Below, in pieces: positions 1 to 12,000 of a stretch of 64,000 nucleotides of DNA. Under the pieces are notes generated by a model. The model had not been told where the DNA came from. It searched no databases and saw only the letters and a list, made by a program, of their open reading frames with translations. Made by a program: the position numbers and the translations under genes. Each line of letters opens with the position of its first letter. Within the stretch, counting starts at the first letter, position 1. Origin of the DNA: Anthonomus grandis grandis (taxonomy: Eukaryota; Arthropoda; Insecta; Coleoptera; Curculionidae); the NCBI RefSeq assembly GCF_022605725.1, contig NC_065552.1, positions 19,610,785 through 19,674,784 of the forward strand, given 5' to 3'.

Positions 1-737
1 TTTATCACGTTGCCCAACAGAATCTTACATACTGGGTCAATACGCTTTAAAACGGACTTTATAGTTTCAGCATATTCCTCTTCCATTGTGATGTGTAAGT
101 AACAACAAACACGTGTACTTCGCACTGACAATAACTATACTAACATAACAGACAAAAACATGCGACATGTACGAATGGGTGCCTAAATCCATATATATAT
201 ATATATAAAGGTCTATATGAATAGTCGGGAGCAAAACTTGAAGCCGATACTGAAGGACAGACATGCAAAGTTGCATAAGACCCTCCTTTATTCAAACAAG
301 TTAGTTCTGCTTAGGTCTCAAGAAACTCACTATTATTGGAGCTATTGGACCAATGAAGTTCTTTTGAATATTTGAAAAATATGGCCAGGGTCACGATCCG
401 AGCAGAAAATGAAATAGATACTTTGTTTACGTTTTGACAAAATTTTCTTTTCACAAATTATGAGTGTTGTGTGCATTTAGATTGAATTATCAGTAGAAAA
501 GATTAGTTTTAATTTCATATTTATGTTTTGGATTTTGTTTTTATTGACAAATGTAGTGCCTGTTGTGTTGTGACTTGTGACTGTAATGCAGTTAGGAACA
601 AATTATCTATTAAATAGTTTTCTTGGTCCCAAGAGGAAGAGGCATGGTTGGTAAATCTAGCTGTAAAAAGAGCTGGTAATAATAAGATTGCATAAAGCCC
701 TGGTATCTATAATATTGTACCAAGAATTTTTTTTGAG
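1..737. other. No recognisable gene
   Basis: I see no coding region I can support. There is a short TA microsatellite near 192-208. The rest is AT-rich with only short chance reading frames. It may be flank or decayed sequence downstream of the P-element fragment that starts at 738 on the minus strand. Confidence 0.5.
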
Positions 738-2174
738 TTAAGTTTTTTGTAAGTGATTATAAGAGCTTCTCAAACTGGAGATGGGTAGATTAACCTGCCA
801 CGATTTTTTAAATTTATTAAGAGTGCTGCATGTTCTTTGCAACTTGATTGTTTTGCACAAATTATGCATAATGATTTTTTTTAACAGTTTTTGCACAATA
901 TATCCTGCTACATACTTTAAAACATTTTCGATATATGGTGTCAAAGTCCATAATGAAGATGTATAATCATGGTCAAATGATTCCCAATTAATATCGTCAT
1001 CTACAATAGTATCTACAAATAACTTATGTTTATAAGTAACATATAATATTTCAGCCCCATCTGCTAAACAATTTGAGGAGTATGTATTGCTGATTTCATG
1101 GCGTACTAACAATCTTTTATATGCACTCTCAAATTGTTTAGCATTGTGGTTGTTATTAAAACCTCCCATGCTTCGAATACAACTGAAAAAAGTTTCTAAG
1201 TGGTCCTGACTTAATTTAAATGTGAGTAAATAGTCTTGACCGCATTCAATAAGTTTTTCAAAAAGTTCAAAACAATTTTGCAAACAATTAATGAAGCCTA
1301 AAAAAACCCATCTTTCTCTCACTTTTTAAAATTGGGACACCATTACGTTTTTTAAAACCTTCTATATACTCTAGAAATTCTGTGGCACTTCCTTTTAAAA
1401 AATGTATGTTGTTAATATCAATACAGATGTTGTATTTTTTTTTTTTGAGAATTTGTTCTTACAATTGAGTAAGTCAAAAATGTTGTTAAACATAAAGCAA
1501 AATCTGGCAGTTGGCATACAATTTTTAAAATCAACTAAGTCTAATTCTGTGACAAATTTAAAAGCGTTAAAAACCCTTTCGCTAAATATTTGGGCAGCCA
1601 ATTTCACACTCATTACATGATTTTCATAATTTATATGTTTTTTAGTAAGTTTTGTTCCTGCGTGCAAACCCTCAATAAACTGTAACTCATATAATTTTAC
1701 AATAAAATCCCATTTAATAAAATCTCCATTCTCAGCAATTAAAACCTTCTTAGCACCTAATGTATTTCGTATCAATTTAATCATATGGCAAGCATCCAAG
1801 AAAATCCATACTTTATCATTTGTCACTGGATTTTTAAACCATGGCTGAAACTTGATCGTACCATAATCAAAATTAGGACCCAAACTTGTAAACCTTTTTA
1901 AAATTGTGGCAGCACTGTCAAAAGTTATGGAAAAAACCAATGCGCCTGTATTGTGAATAAGTTCCAAGCATTTTGTCAGTAAGTTGGCTCTCTCCTCTCC
2001 ATTTAATCCATTAATGAGAAAATATCCTATGGGAACTTTCCAGTGTCCATTCAATCCAACAGCCATAAATACCAGTGCATTCCTCGCCTCCTCCAAATTG
2101 TCCTGCTCTGGTATTAGGCCCGTGCCTAGGTCAATACCTTCATAAAATGATGATAGGATCTTTTGGAAATCTAA
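738..2174 (-). pseudogene. P-element (THAP9-like) transposase remnant
   Basis: Two minus-strand blocks encode the middle and C-terminal parts of a P/THAP9-type transposase, a DNA cut-and-paste enzyme acting in the nucleus. The first block (2174 to about 1395) has GHWKVPIGYFLINGL and DACHMIKLIRN, typical of the RNase H-like core. The second (about 1390-738) has SQDHLETFFSCIRSMGGFNN, the hallmark segment with the D-x-x-E pair and GGFNNN. The frame breaks at a run of T near 1436-1446, and the protein resumes in another frame (FLKGSATEFLEYIEGF). A plausible splice acceptor (TTTTAG) lies at 2175. No N-terminal THAP zinc finger was found upstream, and the C-terminus is cut short. Family assignment is strong; the gene is not functional as read. 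Confidence 0.85.
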
Positions 2175-3768
2175 AAGTCAAAAAACGAATGTCTCAAGTT
2201 TGTTTTATGCAGTTCAATTAATCATTATATAAGTGGCTTTGTTAAAAACAATTACTATTGTAACAATAAGTCATATTTTGACTATTTACAAATGTGATAT
2301 TTATAGGTTTATGAAGTGCATGCATATAAGATATAACATACTTTTACACTGGCATAGTTAGTGAAGGGCTTGACAGAAATCTAGCACAGAGCCCTGTTCA
2401 GAGGATGAGAAGGATTTGGTAAATACTATATTCTTTATGGGCAAGAAACTTCAAAAGAAATTATTAATAATGTTTAATTTTTTTTATCATAGTACTCTAC
2501 ACCCAGAGTCACTTCATTCAAACTCGGACTTTAATTTTCTACGTGTATATCGTGTTTTTGCATCCGATTAAATTATCCGATGCAACTTGATCCGATTGGA
2601 AAAGTGCGATATAAACACTTAGGATTGAATTACTTGATCAGATCTGATGTTTCACCACCACTTTAAAAACAGATTTGAATTGAGTTTCAAGTATTTTTAA
2701 GATGTTTTGTCTCTTTTCCTCTATTTCTGGCTGGCGATAGCAACGCCAATTGAAAAAGCATTTTATTTGATCAGATAACTGATGCGGATCCAGTTTTCAC
2801 GATATAAATGTACTAATTAAAAACTATGTAATTAAAAAAAATATCTTTTTAACTATATATTTTAAATTGTAGAACGTTTTAACGAGGAAATTTTAGGTAA
2901 AGGGCCCCCGACTGAAAAAATATCTGGGGCCTCCCTTCTGAATACTATATGCCACTGTACTTTTATACCAGTTTATATACTTATATATTTCATTGGACCC
3001 AGTCAAATGGTCTTGTAATTTTTCTAAAAATAACGGTTCTTTTATGGGGTCCCTCTGGTTATAAGAACCCATATTTTTTTTTATCATACAGGGTATAGTT
3101 ATGAGTTCACTGGATTCCTTTCATCATCAAACTTATGGTATAGGGAAAATTACAGATTACAGACAAAACTTACCTATAAAAGGCCACTCCTATTCCCTTT
3201 ATTTTGTTGCACAAAAAACAACGCTGACGGCTGGAACTGGACATTTCGGTTTAAGTCTTAATAATTTCAAAATAGTTTATAAACAATGAACAACGCTACA
3301 CGCTGGCTACACAATCACAGATATGAATATTAACAATTCACAGATAATACGGAAACTATTGAATAAATCGAGTCAAAAAGTAAATACAGGAAGAAAAGCG
3401 AAAATGCACACTCAAACGGAAACCAAACAAAAACACACAATAATGGCGGAATCTTCTCCCTTTGGCCCAGTTTGACGACGACCCCGTTTCCTTTCGCGCT
3501 CCTGTCAGTCCTATCCAATAAGATTTTAGAATATCGGGCATGCGCACAAGACATATGTTTTATTAAAGGATAGACTTATGGAAAAAAAGCATAGGTTTTT
3601 ATTTGCTATCCTTTAATGTTTGCGTCAGTATCCACTCATTGCGTGAATGGCGAATTATTCATATAGAACCTTTAAATATATATGCCTAAATCAGTGAGTA
3701 GCGTAATTGTGTGCATCAAAGGCTAATATATATCAGCACCCTGGTGCCGCCGTATAGGAGCATGTGTA
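2175..3768. other. Non-coding stretch
   Basis: No gene recognised. Minus-strand frames near 2893-3087 and 3330-3554 have no familiar motif and look like chance. TATATCGTG near 2546 recurs inverted near 2800 (TTATATCGTGAAAAC), so a decayed small inverted-repeat element at about 2546-2806 is possible but weak. Sequence up to 3768 is the left flank of the Tc1-like element. Confidence 0.4.
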
Positions 3769-3954
3769 CTGTCTGGCTATTCTTTCTGCGGCTACGGGGC
3801 ATCGGTAAGGGGAACGCCGCCAAAAATAAAACATGGCTGATTTCATTCATCAAATGCCCAGTGGCGTGCGAAATTTTATAAAGTATTGAAAGTTAAAAAA
3901 ATATTTGATGTATGTATTTTACAATACATATAGGTATTTTGAGATCATAATATA

Positions 3955-4115
3955 CAGGGTGATCCAATGCGAAATAGCCACCCCCGTTTTTTTCGCTAAT
4001 GCTGTCTATGGAGCAAATTAATTTGATATTATGAACCCCTCAACTTTTTTTTCTTAGTTTTTTTTTTCGTTTCAATGAGTTGAAACGAAAAAAAAACTAA
4101 GAAAAAATACACTGT
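3955..4115. repeat. CAGGGTGAT-type repeat end with hairpin
   Basis: A TA-flanked end, CAGGGTGATCCAATGCGAAA, starts at 3955. It is followed at 4047-4107 by a near-perfect hairpin with about 28-bp arms and the loop TGAG. A related end in inverted orientation finishes at 7857. No matching right end lies nearby, so this is best seen as a fragment of a Tc1/mariner-type miniature element. Confidence 0.55.
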
Positions 4116-4131
4116 TTATGATTCAATTTTA

Positions 4132-6001
4132 TTAATTCTCAAAATCATCTTCCTCTTCACTTATATCATCGTCACTGTCGTCGGTATCGTCATCACTAGC
4201 GGACAAAGTAATTATAATGGGTTCAATTTCCTCCATAATCTCATCTGTTTCCCAAAATTTATCTTCAACACCTCTAACATGTTGGGAAAATGTTTGCCAA
4301 TCTTCCCTGGAAATTAATAAAATTGCTTCATCAGTAATTTGTTTTAAGGTTGTTAAGGAAAAATTTCCCGTGATATTTCTGCTTCTTATGATATATTTAA
4401 CCTTTGCCCATACCAATTCTATAGGATTTAGTTCACACATATAAGGTGGTGTCCTAAGTGGGGTATGTCCATGTGACTTGATAATCCTATCAATCACATA
4501 ATTTTTTTGATCAGTGGGGGGTCTATGGAGGACAACAAGATCAAAGAGATCGACTTTCCTGGCTTTTGGGTCATGATTTATGCCTGTAAGAAATATTTAT
4601 ATCGTAAAGTTGTTACATAAAATGTCTAAAATATAGTATTTTTTTCTCAGGACCCATACCTCAATATTTAAATTAAAGTTAGACTTATTTGACTACAAAT
4701 TAAGACTTATTTTATTATATTTTGTACAAAACATGCTGCATATACCAAAATATCAATTTAATTAATAACCTTTCTTTGTAAGCCAATTCACTATATCTTG
4801 TTTTAGAGCTGATTTGGTTGGAGTCTTATCTTCCTGAACAGAATGATAGGGAGCATTATCCAAGACAATAACCGAGTTGGCAGGAATGTTAGGAAGAAGT
4901 TTTTCAGTAAGCCATCGAGTAAAATTTTCCCTATTCATCTGTCCATGATAATCACCCGTAGCAAGTCCAGCTTTGAATATTAAACAGGCATTTTTAATAA
5001 AGCCATTTTCAGAACCTGCATGTACAACTATGAGTCGACCTAAAATTTTGTTTCAAATTCAGTGATATAAAACATCATTATAAATATTACAAATTATATT
5101 CCACGACCACATAATATATAATATATAATATTTACTTTAATTAATTAGATTATTCCTTACCTGTAGATGATATATTACTAATGACTCCGGAAACGGTATT
5201 ACTCTGCCAACATTTCTTAAAAGTCAGGTCATTGTCTCTCCATGTTTCGTCCAAATAAATAATATTTCGTCCCTCTTGCCGATATTTTCGAATTTCCCGA
5301 AGGTACTTATATCTCAGAGTTAAGATATTAGGCCGCTCCATCAAAATTTTTCTTTTATTTTGGCATTTACGCCAATAAAATCCATTAGATTTTAGTAATC
5401 TCCTTAGTGTCTCTCGGCAATAAGGAAAGTTGCCATCTTCCCGCAATTTTTAAAGTAATTTTCTTGTTCTTGGCACAACCTTAAACTCTAAATAAAACCT
5501 ATTAATAAGATGTCTTATTATTTGGAAGTCGAAATTTTCGTCCTTTTCCACTAAGGTCTGGCTGGATCTTTTTTTTCCTGGAGTCGAAAGCATTTTATTG
5601 GGGTCCGTTTCCATCCTTTCTACATCTTCTTTGTGAATTTTTTTAACACTGGAAATGCCGACACCAGTGTATAGCGACACTCTTTCCAATTTTCGCTTTA
5701 CTGGCAATTTATAACAGTTATTTGTTGCTTCTTCATCGCAAATCCTATAAACACAAAAAAGGGTGGGCTGTTTAAAAAAACTAATTATTATTATTATTTT
5801 TAAGTAGAATTAATTTTTAAAAAATCTTTCGCGACCTATAAAAGTATTTTTATTTTTTCGCGACTAGAATGATGGTTGAATGCATATTTTATTAAAATGA
5901 AACAGATACATAGTTTAAATGAAAATTTCTTACCTATAAAGATTTGCCACAACCTCTCTTGTTTGACTATTTAGTGTCTTTCCACGTGTAAATTTGTTCA
6001 T
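4132..6001 (-). pseudogene. Four-exon Tc1/mariner-superfamily transposase, one stop
   Basis: Exons read as 6001-5934, 5744-5161, 5039-4770 and 4583-4132. All introns are GT-AG and the total, 1,374 nt, is divisible by 3. The start MNKFTRGKTL and the HTH-like N-terminus (LYTGVGISSVKKIH) lead to three catalytic positions: YLDETW, VIVLDNAPYHS and NPIELVW. About 84 residues lie between the second D and the E, far more than the 34-41 of classic Tc1/mariner. The C-terminus is acidic (ASDDDTDDSDDDISEEEDDF). One in-frame TAA at 5450-5452 interrupts exon 2; otherwise the gene looks complete. The long spacing recalls the Sailor (DD82E) group, as an inference from memory. Confidence 0.8.
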
Positions 6002-7091
6002 TTTAACAAAAATCTCAATGTCAACGATAAAATAAGCACAAAACTATTAACAAAAGTACCATACAACAAATATTAAGATAACAAAACAACGAATAATACA
6101 ACTTGAACGAAACGTATATAAATAAACACACTGCTAAGCTATCACTAAAGGCAAGAAAGGAAAAAAGCTCCGCCACTGAATAAATCCATAAAAATCGAGA
6201 CAGACAAAAAAGCACGTGGCAGCACGCGACTCTTTGCTCAATCGCAACCGGAACGTCTCCATAGCAACGAAACGTTAACCAATTGCAACGTGCCATACTG
6301 CATTCCTTTCGTAGCCGCAGAAAGAATAGCCAAACTGTAGTAGTATTATGAAACAAGTTTTTAAATATTATCTACATTAAAGGTTTCATAATAATTACCA
6401 ATATTTTGAAAAATTTGAGAATTTTGCGTATTTGTATAAGATAGTGATGACGATGATGCTGTAGTAAGGTCAGTATAATTGCTGAAAGCATCAGGAGATG
6501 GTGTTGGAACTGGTGTAGTCGGCACAGATTTGTTTCTCTTTCTTTTGAGCAACATAGTGTCAATTTCCACCATAATTTCCTCTCTTTCATCTTCATTATA
6601 CCGACGAAGTTTTTGCCAGTAGTTACCCATATAGTTCACAATCGTCTTTTTGAGGATCCGACCGTTTTTCTGAAATATTTGTAAGAATGTTAAAGGCTTC
6701 ATCCATACGCTTTTCGCGAACAGTTTCTGTATCAGAACAAATCGACTTTGCATTCCTTTTAGGTCCTACTGGCTTACGTGCATTAGGTATGATTTCACCT
6801 AGGCGAAAAATATTATTTTAGGTATATTAAAACAATTTTAAACACAGAAATACTATAGAAAAAGGTAATATTAATAAACTAAATAATGTTTTATTACCTT
6901 GCACTATTTTTTCAACTGCTTTTTCTGTCTGGCTATTAGCGTTATTATCATCATTACCGATATCCTGTGACTCTTCTGTATCTGTAGCAACTGTTTGACT
7001 ACTACTGTCTTCATTCACTGTTGAAAGGATCTACAATTAATGATGACTATGTTGTAGAAAAATACTAAATATTTTCCTCTTTCTGTTTTAG

Positions 7092-7772
7092 ATTCCCAAG
7101 GAAAAGCAAGAATGGTTAGCAATAGCTTCTAACTTTGAAACTAGATGGCAGTTTCCCTACTGTTTAGGGGTCATGGATGGGAAGCATATTGTACTTCAAT
7201 GCCCATTTAATACTAATTCAGAATATTACAACTACAAGGGCAGCTTTAGCATTGTTCTCATGGCATTGGTTGACAGCAATTACAATTTTATATATGCAGA
7301 TGTAGGTTGCCAGGGAAGAATTAGCGACGGTGGTGTTTTTCGAAACAGCACATTATATGAAAACATTTATGGACCAAATGCAACCATTCCACAGTCGGTA
7401 CCAATTGCAGGATATAAAAATGAAGATTTACGCTATGTCTTTCTTGCTGACGATGCTTTTGAACTAACCACAAAAATTTTAAAAGCTTATCCTGGCATTC
7501 ATAAGAAAGGGTCTTTTCAACGGATTTTCAATTATCGCCTCTCCCGTGTGCGCATTATAGTTGAAAATGTATTTGGCATAATTGCCTTTGTATTTAGAGT
7601 TCTTAGAAAACCGATGTTATTGCAACCAAGTAGGGCAACTTTAATAACTTTGACATGTGTCTATCTGCATAATTATTTACGTAAAAGTAGAACTTCATGG
7701 CCTATGTACACGCCACAAGGCTCTTTTGATTCATTTACGGAAGATAAGGACTACCGACCCGGCTCATTATAA
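7092..7772 (+). pseudogene. Harbinger A transposase, exon 2 only
   Basis: The exon follows a clear acceptor (CCTCTTTCTGTTTTAG ending at 7091) and opens with IPKEKQEWLAIASNFETRW. It is a DDE_Tnp_4 (PIF/Harbinger) nuclease core. The catalytic positions are GVMDGKH, LADDAFEL and VENVFGII, with the family signature FNYRLSRVR. It ends at a stop at 7770-7772 where foreign sequence begins, so the last 30-40 residues are missing. Exon 1 is absent. It lies inside the large intron of the opposite-strand MADF gene. Confidence 0.85.
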
Positions 7773-7857
7773 ATCTTTACCCCCCTTAACTCTTTTTAAT
7801 ATATCACACTTTTCTGGTACACCCTGGGGGGGTAAACATTTAGAATGAATCACCCTG
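7773..7857. repeat. CAGGGTGAT-type repeat end fragment
   Basis: On the minus strand the fragment begins CAGGGTGATTCATTCTAAAT and then runs into C-rich sequence, matching the 3955 repeat end imperfectly over about 33 bp. TA follows at 7858-7859. The left boundary coincides with truncation of the Harbinger A transposase exon. Confidence 0.5.
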
Positions 7858-8734
7858 TACCTTAATTAGTATTTATTAATTAAATATAATCCACGTTAAA
7901 CTTCTGATTTTGAGTAATAATAAATATAAAAATTAAAATGTACACGCTTTTCATATTAAAAACTTGTTTTGAATACCTAATCAAGTACCCTACCTACCAT
8001 TTAAATATACCGAATAGCTAAATGACATAATTATGTATTTACCCCCTATAGGTATATGGTTAATTTATTTACCTCTGTATCAGTCGTTGGTACGCAATGG
8101 TAAACTGGGGCAAGGAACTTCTCCATAGTATCAAAAGCGAACCAACTGGGCTTAAAAATCTCGTCACTACCCATGCCAGATTTAAGGGGTTTCTTTTTCT
8201 TATTAAGTAACATCCTAAATGATGCCATTAACGAGTCCTTCTTTTTTTTTAAATCGTTTAATGTGCAGGTAAAATTTAAGTTTTCCTGCAATTTTTGCCA
8301 GGCATCAGCTACTTTATTTCTGTTTCTGTGGTCGGGATGCTGGGGATCCCAAAGACACGGTTCTGTTTGATACCCTTCCAAAAACGTCATAACTGCCTGG
8401 TTTGTCCACTCCATATTGCTTATTCCGCCCCAAAAACTATTATATAGGCACTCAAATTAGCACATCAACAATATTTGCGGCAATTCTCTTCTACATAACC
8501 TTAAAAACTTATTTACATCGAAGGCGCAAGTGTGGACGATAATACGAACATAAGCGTACGAATATTCGGACCCTTTCATGTCTATTTAATTTACCGACTC
8601 AAGACGGAAAACATTCGTGTTCGGGCGAACATGCTAAATATTCACCAATGAACACGAATATTTTATCCATACATGCAGTATTTTTTCCGAATACCGATTA
8701 TTCGTGGGCGAATAACGCAAGTGTGGAGCCGGGG

Positions 8735-8855
8735 TAAGAAAATTACGGGTGGCGGTGGGTGGCGCTCGCAGGGCACTTACTGTCGCCGCAACGACAATGC
8801 GGTCTGGCAATGTCGCCATCGCCGACGTAGTTTGACCCGCGTGAATAACAGATAA
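8735..8855. other. GC-rich spacer between Harbinger A and B
   Basis: About 120 bp, much richer in GC and CG dinucleotides than the surroundings, lies between the right terminus of Harbinger A and the left terminus of Harbinger B. It resembles the subterminal GC-rich arms of Harbinger elements and may be a remnant of another one. No gene is seen. Confidence 0.4.
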
Positions 8856-9070
8856 AGGTCAATTCCCACAGAGCAGCGCAGCACCGTCGCGGCGCGTCAA
8901 ATGACGCGTCGGTGCAAATCATTCCCACTGAGCTGCAGCAGCGCGTCGCGTCGGTTTGACGGCTGCATGGACCAACGTTTTTTTTAGTTAGTTCCGTGTT
9001 TTGCTAGATAGAGTTCGCTAGAGGAGAATTGAGATCAAACTGGAAGAAATAAAGGTATTTAGAGATTAGA

Positions 9071-12000
9071 ATGTGGAGCTCTTCATCCAGCGATGATGAG
9101 GTATTTGCTTTCGCTGTATTAACAGAAGAGAAAAAAAGAAAGAAAAGAAAATATTGGGTGCACGACTTGTGGAAATACAGGATGCAAGAAGGTCAGTTTC
9201 ATTTAATTTCGGGAAGATTGATGGAAGACGAAGTAAAATTTGACAAATATATGAGAATGTCACAAAAGAAATTTAATGAATTGGTGGAAATAGTTTCTCC
9301 GTATATGACAGGACAGGACACTAATTGGAGACCATGTATCGGCGTTTGTGAAAGGTTGATAGTATTTTTGAGGTAAGTAGGTATTTACGTATTTATACCA
9401 CCGTCTAACAATATGCTATTAGACTTAAGACGACTGCGTGCTGCGTGCTAAAAAATTCCCCCCCTACCTCCGCCGACGCCCTCGCCTATCTGCGACTGGC
9501 TCAGCCAGACGGCCCTCGTATGTCGCCGACCGAGTCGAGCATTGCGTTTCAAGACCACTGGCGGTACATCGCCACATCAAAGATAGTGATTCGACTATTT
9601 AGAATATTGTTAGACGGTGTTTATACCTACCTACCATTAATATCAATTTGTTTCGTCATAGAAATTTTTTTATGACGCCGAAACTAAAATTTAAGTAAAA
9701 TGCAAACAAATAAAAATTACAAAAATAATCATTTTATTATGATCAAAGATATTACAAAAGGAAAGTAAAATCGATTTTTTTTCGATGATCCGTATATCGA
9801 GGATATACGGATATCCGATAAAAAAAATCGATTTTGGTTTAGCTTACATTCTTCCCGTTGCATGTTTTATATTAGTATAAACCCAATATATTTTTTTAAA
9901 TTTAAATAAAAATTATAGGAACCCTCTAGAAGAAATATATCAAATTTTTACAGGTAAAATGAATATGCATTTATTCTTTAAAATCCATTATCCGATATTT
10001 CTTGGTCACTAGAATATGGAAAAGAAGTTCCCGGTGACGGTTCACTAACATAAACTGGTGGTTGAGGATGCTGAGCCATGGAATGTTGCATTGGTTGTTG
10101 TGAAATGGCTGTAGAGTTTTGTAATTCTCGAAAATTATGAGTGGATGTAGAGCATGAAGGATATGTAGGGTTTGCATAATTGGAAGTATATTGTGATGTA
10201 CGATTCTGAGTTTGAGTGAAGTTAGATGAATGTTGTTCAGGGGAAAACATAGGCAATGCAGTGTGCGAAAAAGATGTCGACTGTTGTTTTGATAACAGCA
10301 TAAGTTCTGTATTACTGACAATTTCAAACGCCTGTTTCCTAACAGAAGCTTGCTAAAATTCAACATATGGTGGAAAAGTAGCAACTGTCTTCCCTAAGTT
10401 TTAAAAAAAAATCTTCTGTAGGAGGCTTTGCTGGTGTTCTTTTTTCATCGTTTCTTCGTTTTTTTTTCTTCCACAAACTCTGAAAATATTTGGGATGCTT
10501 TCTCCATCCCTTTTGGCATTGAAATTTTTATTGATATGCGTCTTTGTGGTAGCATATTTTTTTCGTGTATTTTCAACTTGCGTTGGAGTAGTTGTTATCT
10601 GTGACGTTGACGAATTATCCTGGATTGTGGTGTGATAAAAAGGTATTGATTAAGGGTTTTTCATTTATTTAGAAGTATGTCCATTTTCATTTTAAGGTAA
10701 AATATCATGTCTATTGTTAATAATAATTCAATACAATCAAAACCCCAAAATGCTTACTAACTAAATATTGCGAATTTATGATGATTAACTTAGAATTTCT
10801 TGCTTACGTCTATACACTATTAATATTATATTTTCATAAATTTATACCGAGTGTATTTTAAAATTAAATACTTATACTACACCTTCTACGATAATAAAAA
10901 AAAAATAAAAAAAATGTTTTGCCTATACCCGTCTAATTATTATAAACCATAGATATACAATTATGAACCTACTTAAATATTATATTAACTACATAGATTT
11001 TTGGGTAATAATTAATTAGGTATTATATAATATAAGTATTTTTATGAATTTCTTTGATCTTATTCCCTATCTATTATATAACATTTAGACATTTTTCATC
11101 TGTTACTACATATGAGTCCTCTAGATGCAAAACCAGATATATCACTTTGTAATAAAACTGAGATAATTGCAAAAAACTGCCATTTATTTATAAACAATAT
11201 TATTGGCCTAATATTGGACCAACCTAAAGGTGATGGGTTCCTAATAAAATATAGCAAAGAAATAATGATTTTTTTCTTAATTTTACACACTTATTTAAAA
11301 AAATACTGTGGATATAACTGATTTTGAAACTTAGGCCAGGATTTATCTGTTTTTGAATTTTAAAGTACTGTTTAATGAGAGACATTATTTCTTTAAGAAA
11401 AAAAATTATTATTTTTTTTTAATAACAAAGATAAACTTAAAAATAATCCTTAATCAAAAAAACGTGTCAAATTGACAAATTTTTCCAAAAAATCAAATAA
11501 TAATATTAGTTGGAATGTTTTCTTAAAATGTATTACACAAATCTATTGTCGTCTTCTTGAGGCTCACACAGGACTTCTTCTTCCTGGACCATTTCTTCTT
11601 GTTCTGCAGTCAAGTTACCAACTGTGTTCAAAACATCTTTGTAGTACCGAAGTCCTAAAATATCTGCTTCTTCCTCCCAGTTTGCGCCGAAGTGTCCGAT
11701 GAGGAGTTCGTCAACATTTTTAATTTTTTCTGGCTTTAAGTTTGGACAACCTATGTTCATTTCAGAAGGATTAACAGTCATCAGTGTTTTTCCTTTTTTG
11801 CATATACCTTCCGCTTTACTAACGGAGTGTCTATAAAATGGCTCTCCTTTAACAATGACATTTCCTGATTGGTTTTTTGTAAATAATATACGTTTACATG
11901 GATTTATTTTAAAATGTAGTGACGAAGTCGATTTTATGTTAAGTTTGACTTGTTCGTGCAAATCAAAAACCTTCCAGTCTGTTCCCAGAATTTGCACGGT

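Larger units (their letters stand above)
3769..6337 (-). mobile_element. Tc1-like DNA transposon with introns
   Basis: Terminal inverted repeats match at both ends: CTGTCTGGCTATTCTTTCTG on the left and, on the minus strand, CAGTTTGGCTATTCTTTCTG on the right. Identity continues to about 28 bp with two mismatches. TA flanks both ends (3767-3768 and 6338-6339), the standard Tc1/mariner target duplication. The element is 2,569 bp and encloses a transposase gene in minus orientation. A foreign repeat end (3955-4115) lies in its 3' untranslated part. It abuts Harbinger A on the right and probably inserted into or truncated it. Confidence 0.85.
6362..8414 (-). pseudogene. Harbinger A MADF DNA-binding partner
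   Basis: Exon 1 (8414-8073) encodes a MADF/Myb-like domain: MEWTNQAVMTFLEGYQTEPC, then LWD, and SGMGSDEIFKPSWFAF. It ends at a GAG/GTAAAT donor. Exon 2 (7030-6898) follows an AG acceptor, and exon 3 (about 6806-6362) carries the C-terminal region. One frameshift lies in exon 3 near 6625 (ELYG/NYWQKL). In known Harbinger elements this Myb/MADF protein binds the element and helps the transposase enter the nucleus. The first intron (8072-7031) contains the transposase exon on the other strand. Confidence 0.8.
6338..8734. mobile_element. PIF/Harbinger A, left-truncated
   Basis: This copy holds transposase exon 2 (+) and a MADF gene (-). Its right end reads CCCCGGCTCCACACTTGCG on the minus strand and is followed by TAA at 8735-8737, a Harbinger-type target duplication. 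No left terminus or transposase exon 1 remains, because the Tc1-like element ends at 6337. A repeat fragment (7773-7857) replaces the 3' end of the transposase exon. The intron position groups it with Harbinger H. Confidence 0.75.

Noticed and set aside
67..276. 69-residue minus-strand frame
   Set aside because: Low-complexity IYIYIY from a TA microsatellite; no domain.
3330..3554. Two overlapping minus-strand frames
   Set aside because: Neither has a recognisable motif and both are hydrophobic/low-information; likely chance.
6021..6356. Cys/Leu-rich 111-residue frame
   Set aside because: It lies in the 5' region and terminal repeat of the Tc1-like element, upstream of the real start codon at 6001.
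11112..11321. Plus-strand 69-residue frame MSPLDAKPDISLCNK
   Set aside because: It overlaps the terminal repeat of the DUF7869 transposon and has no domain.
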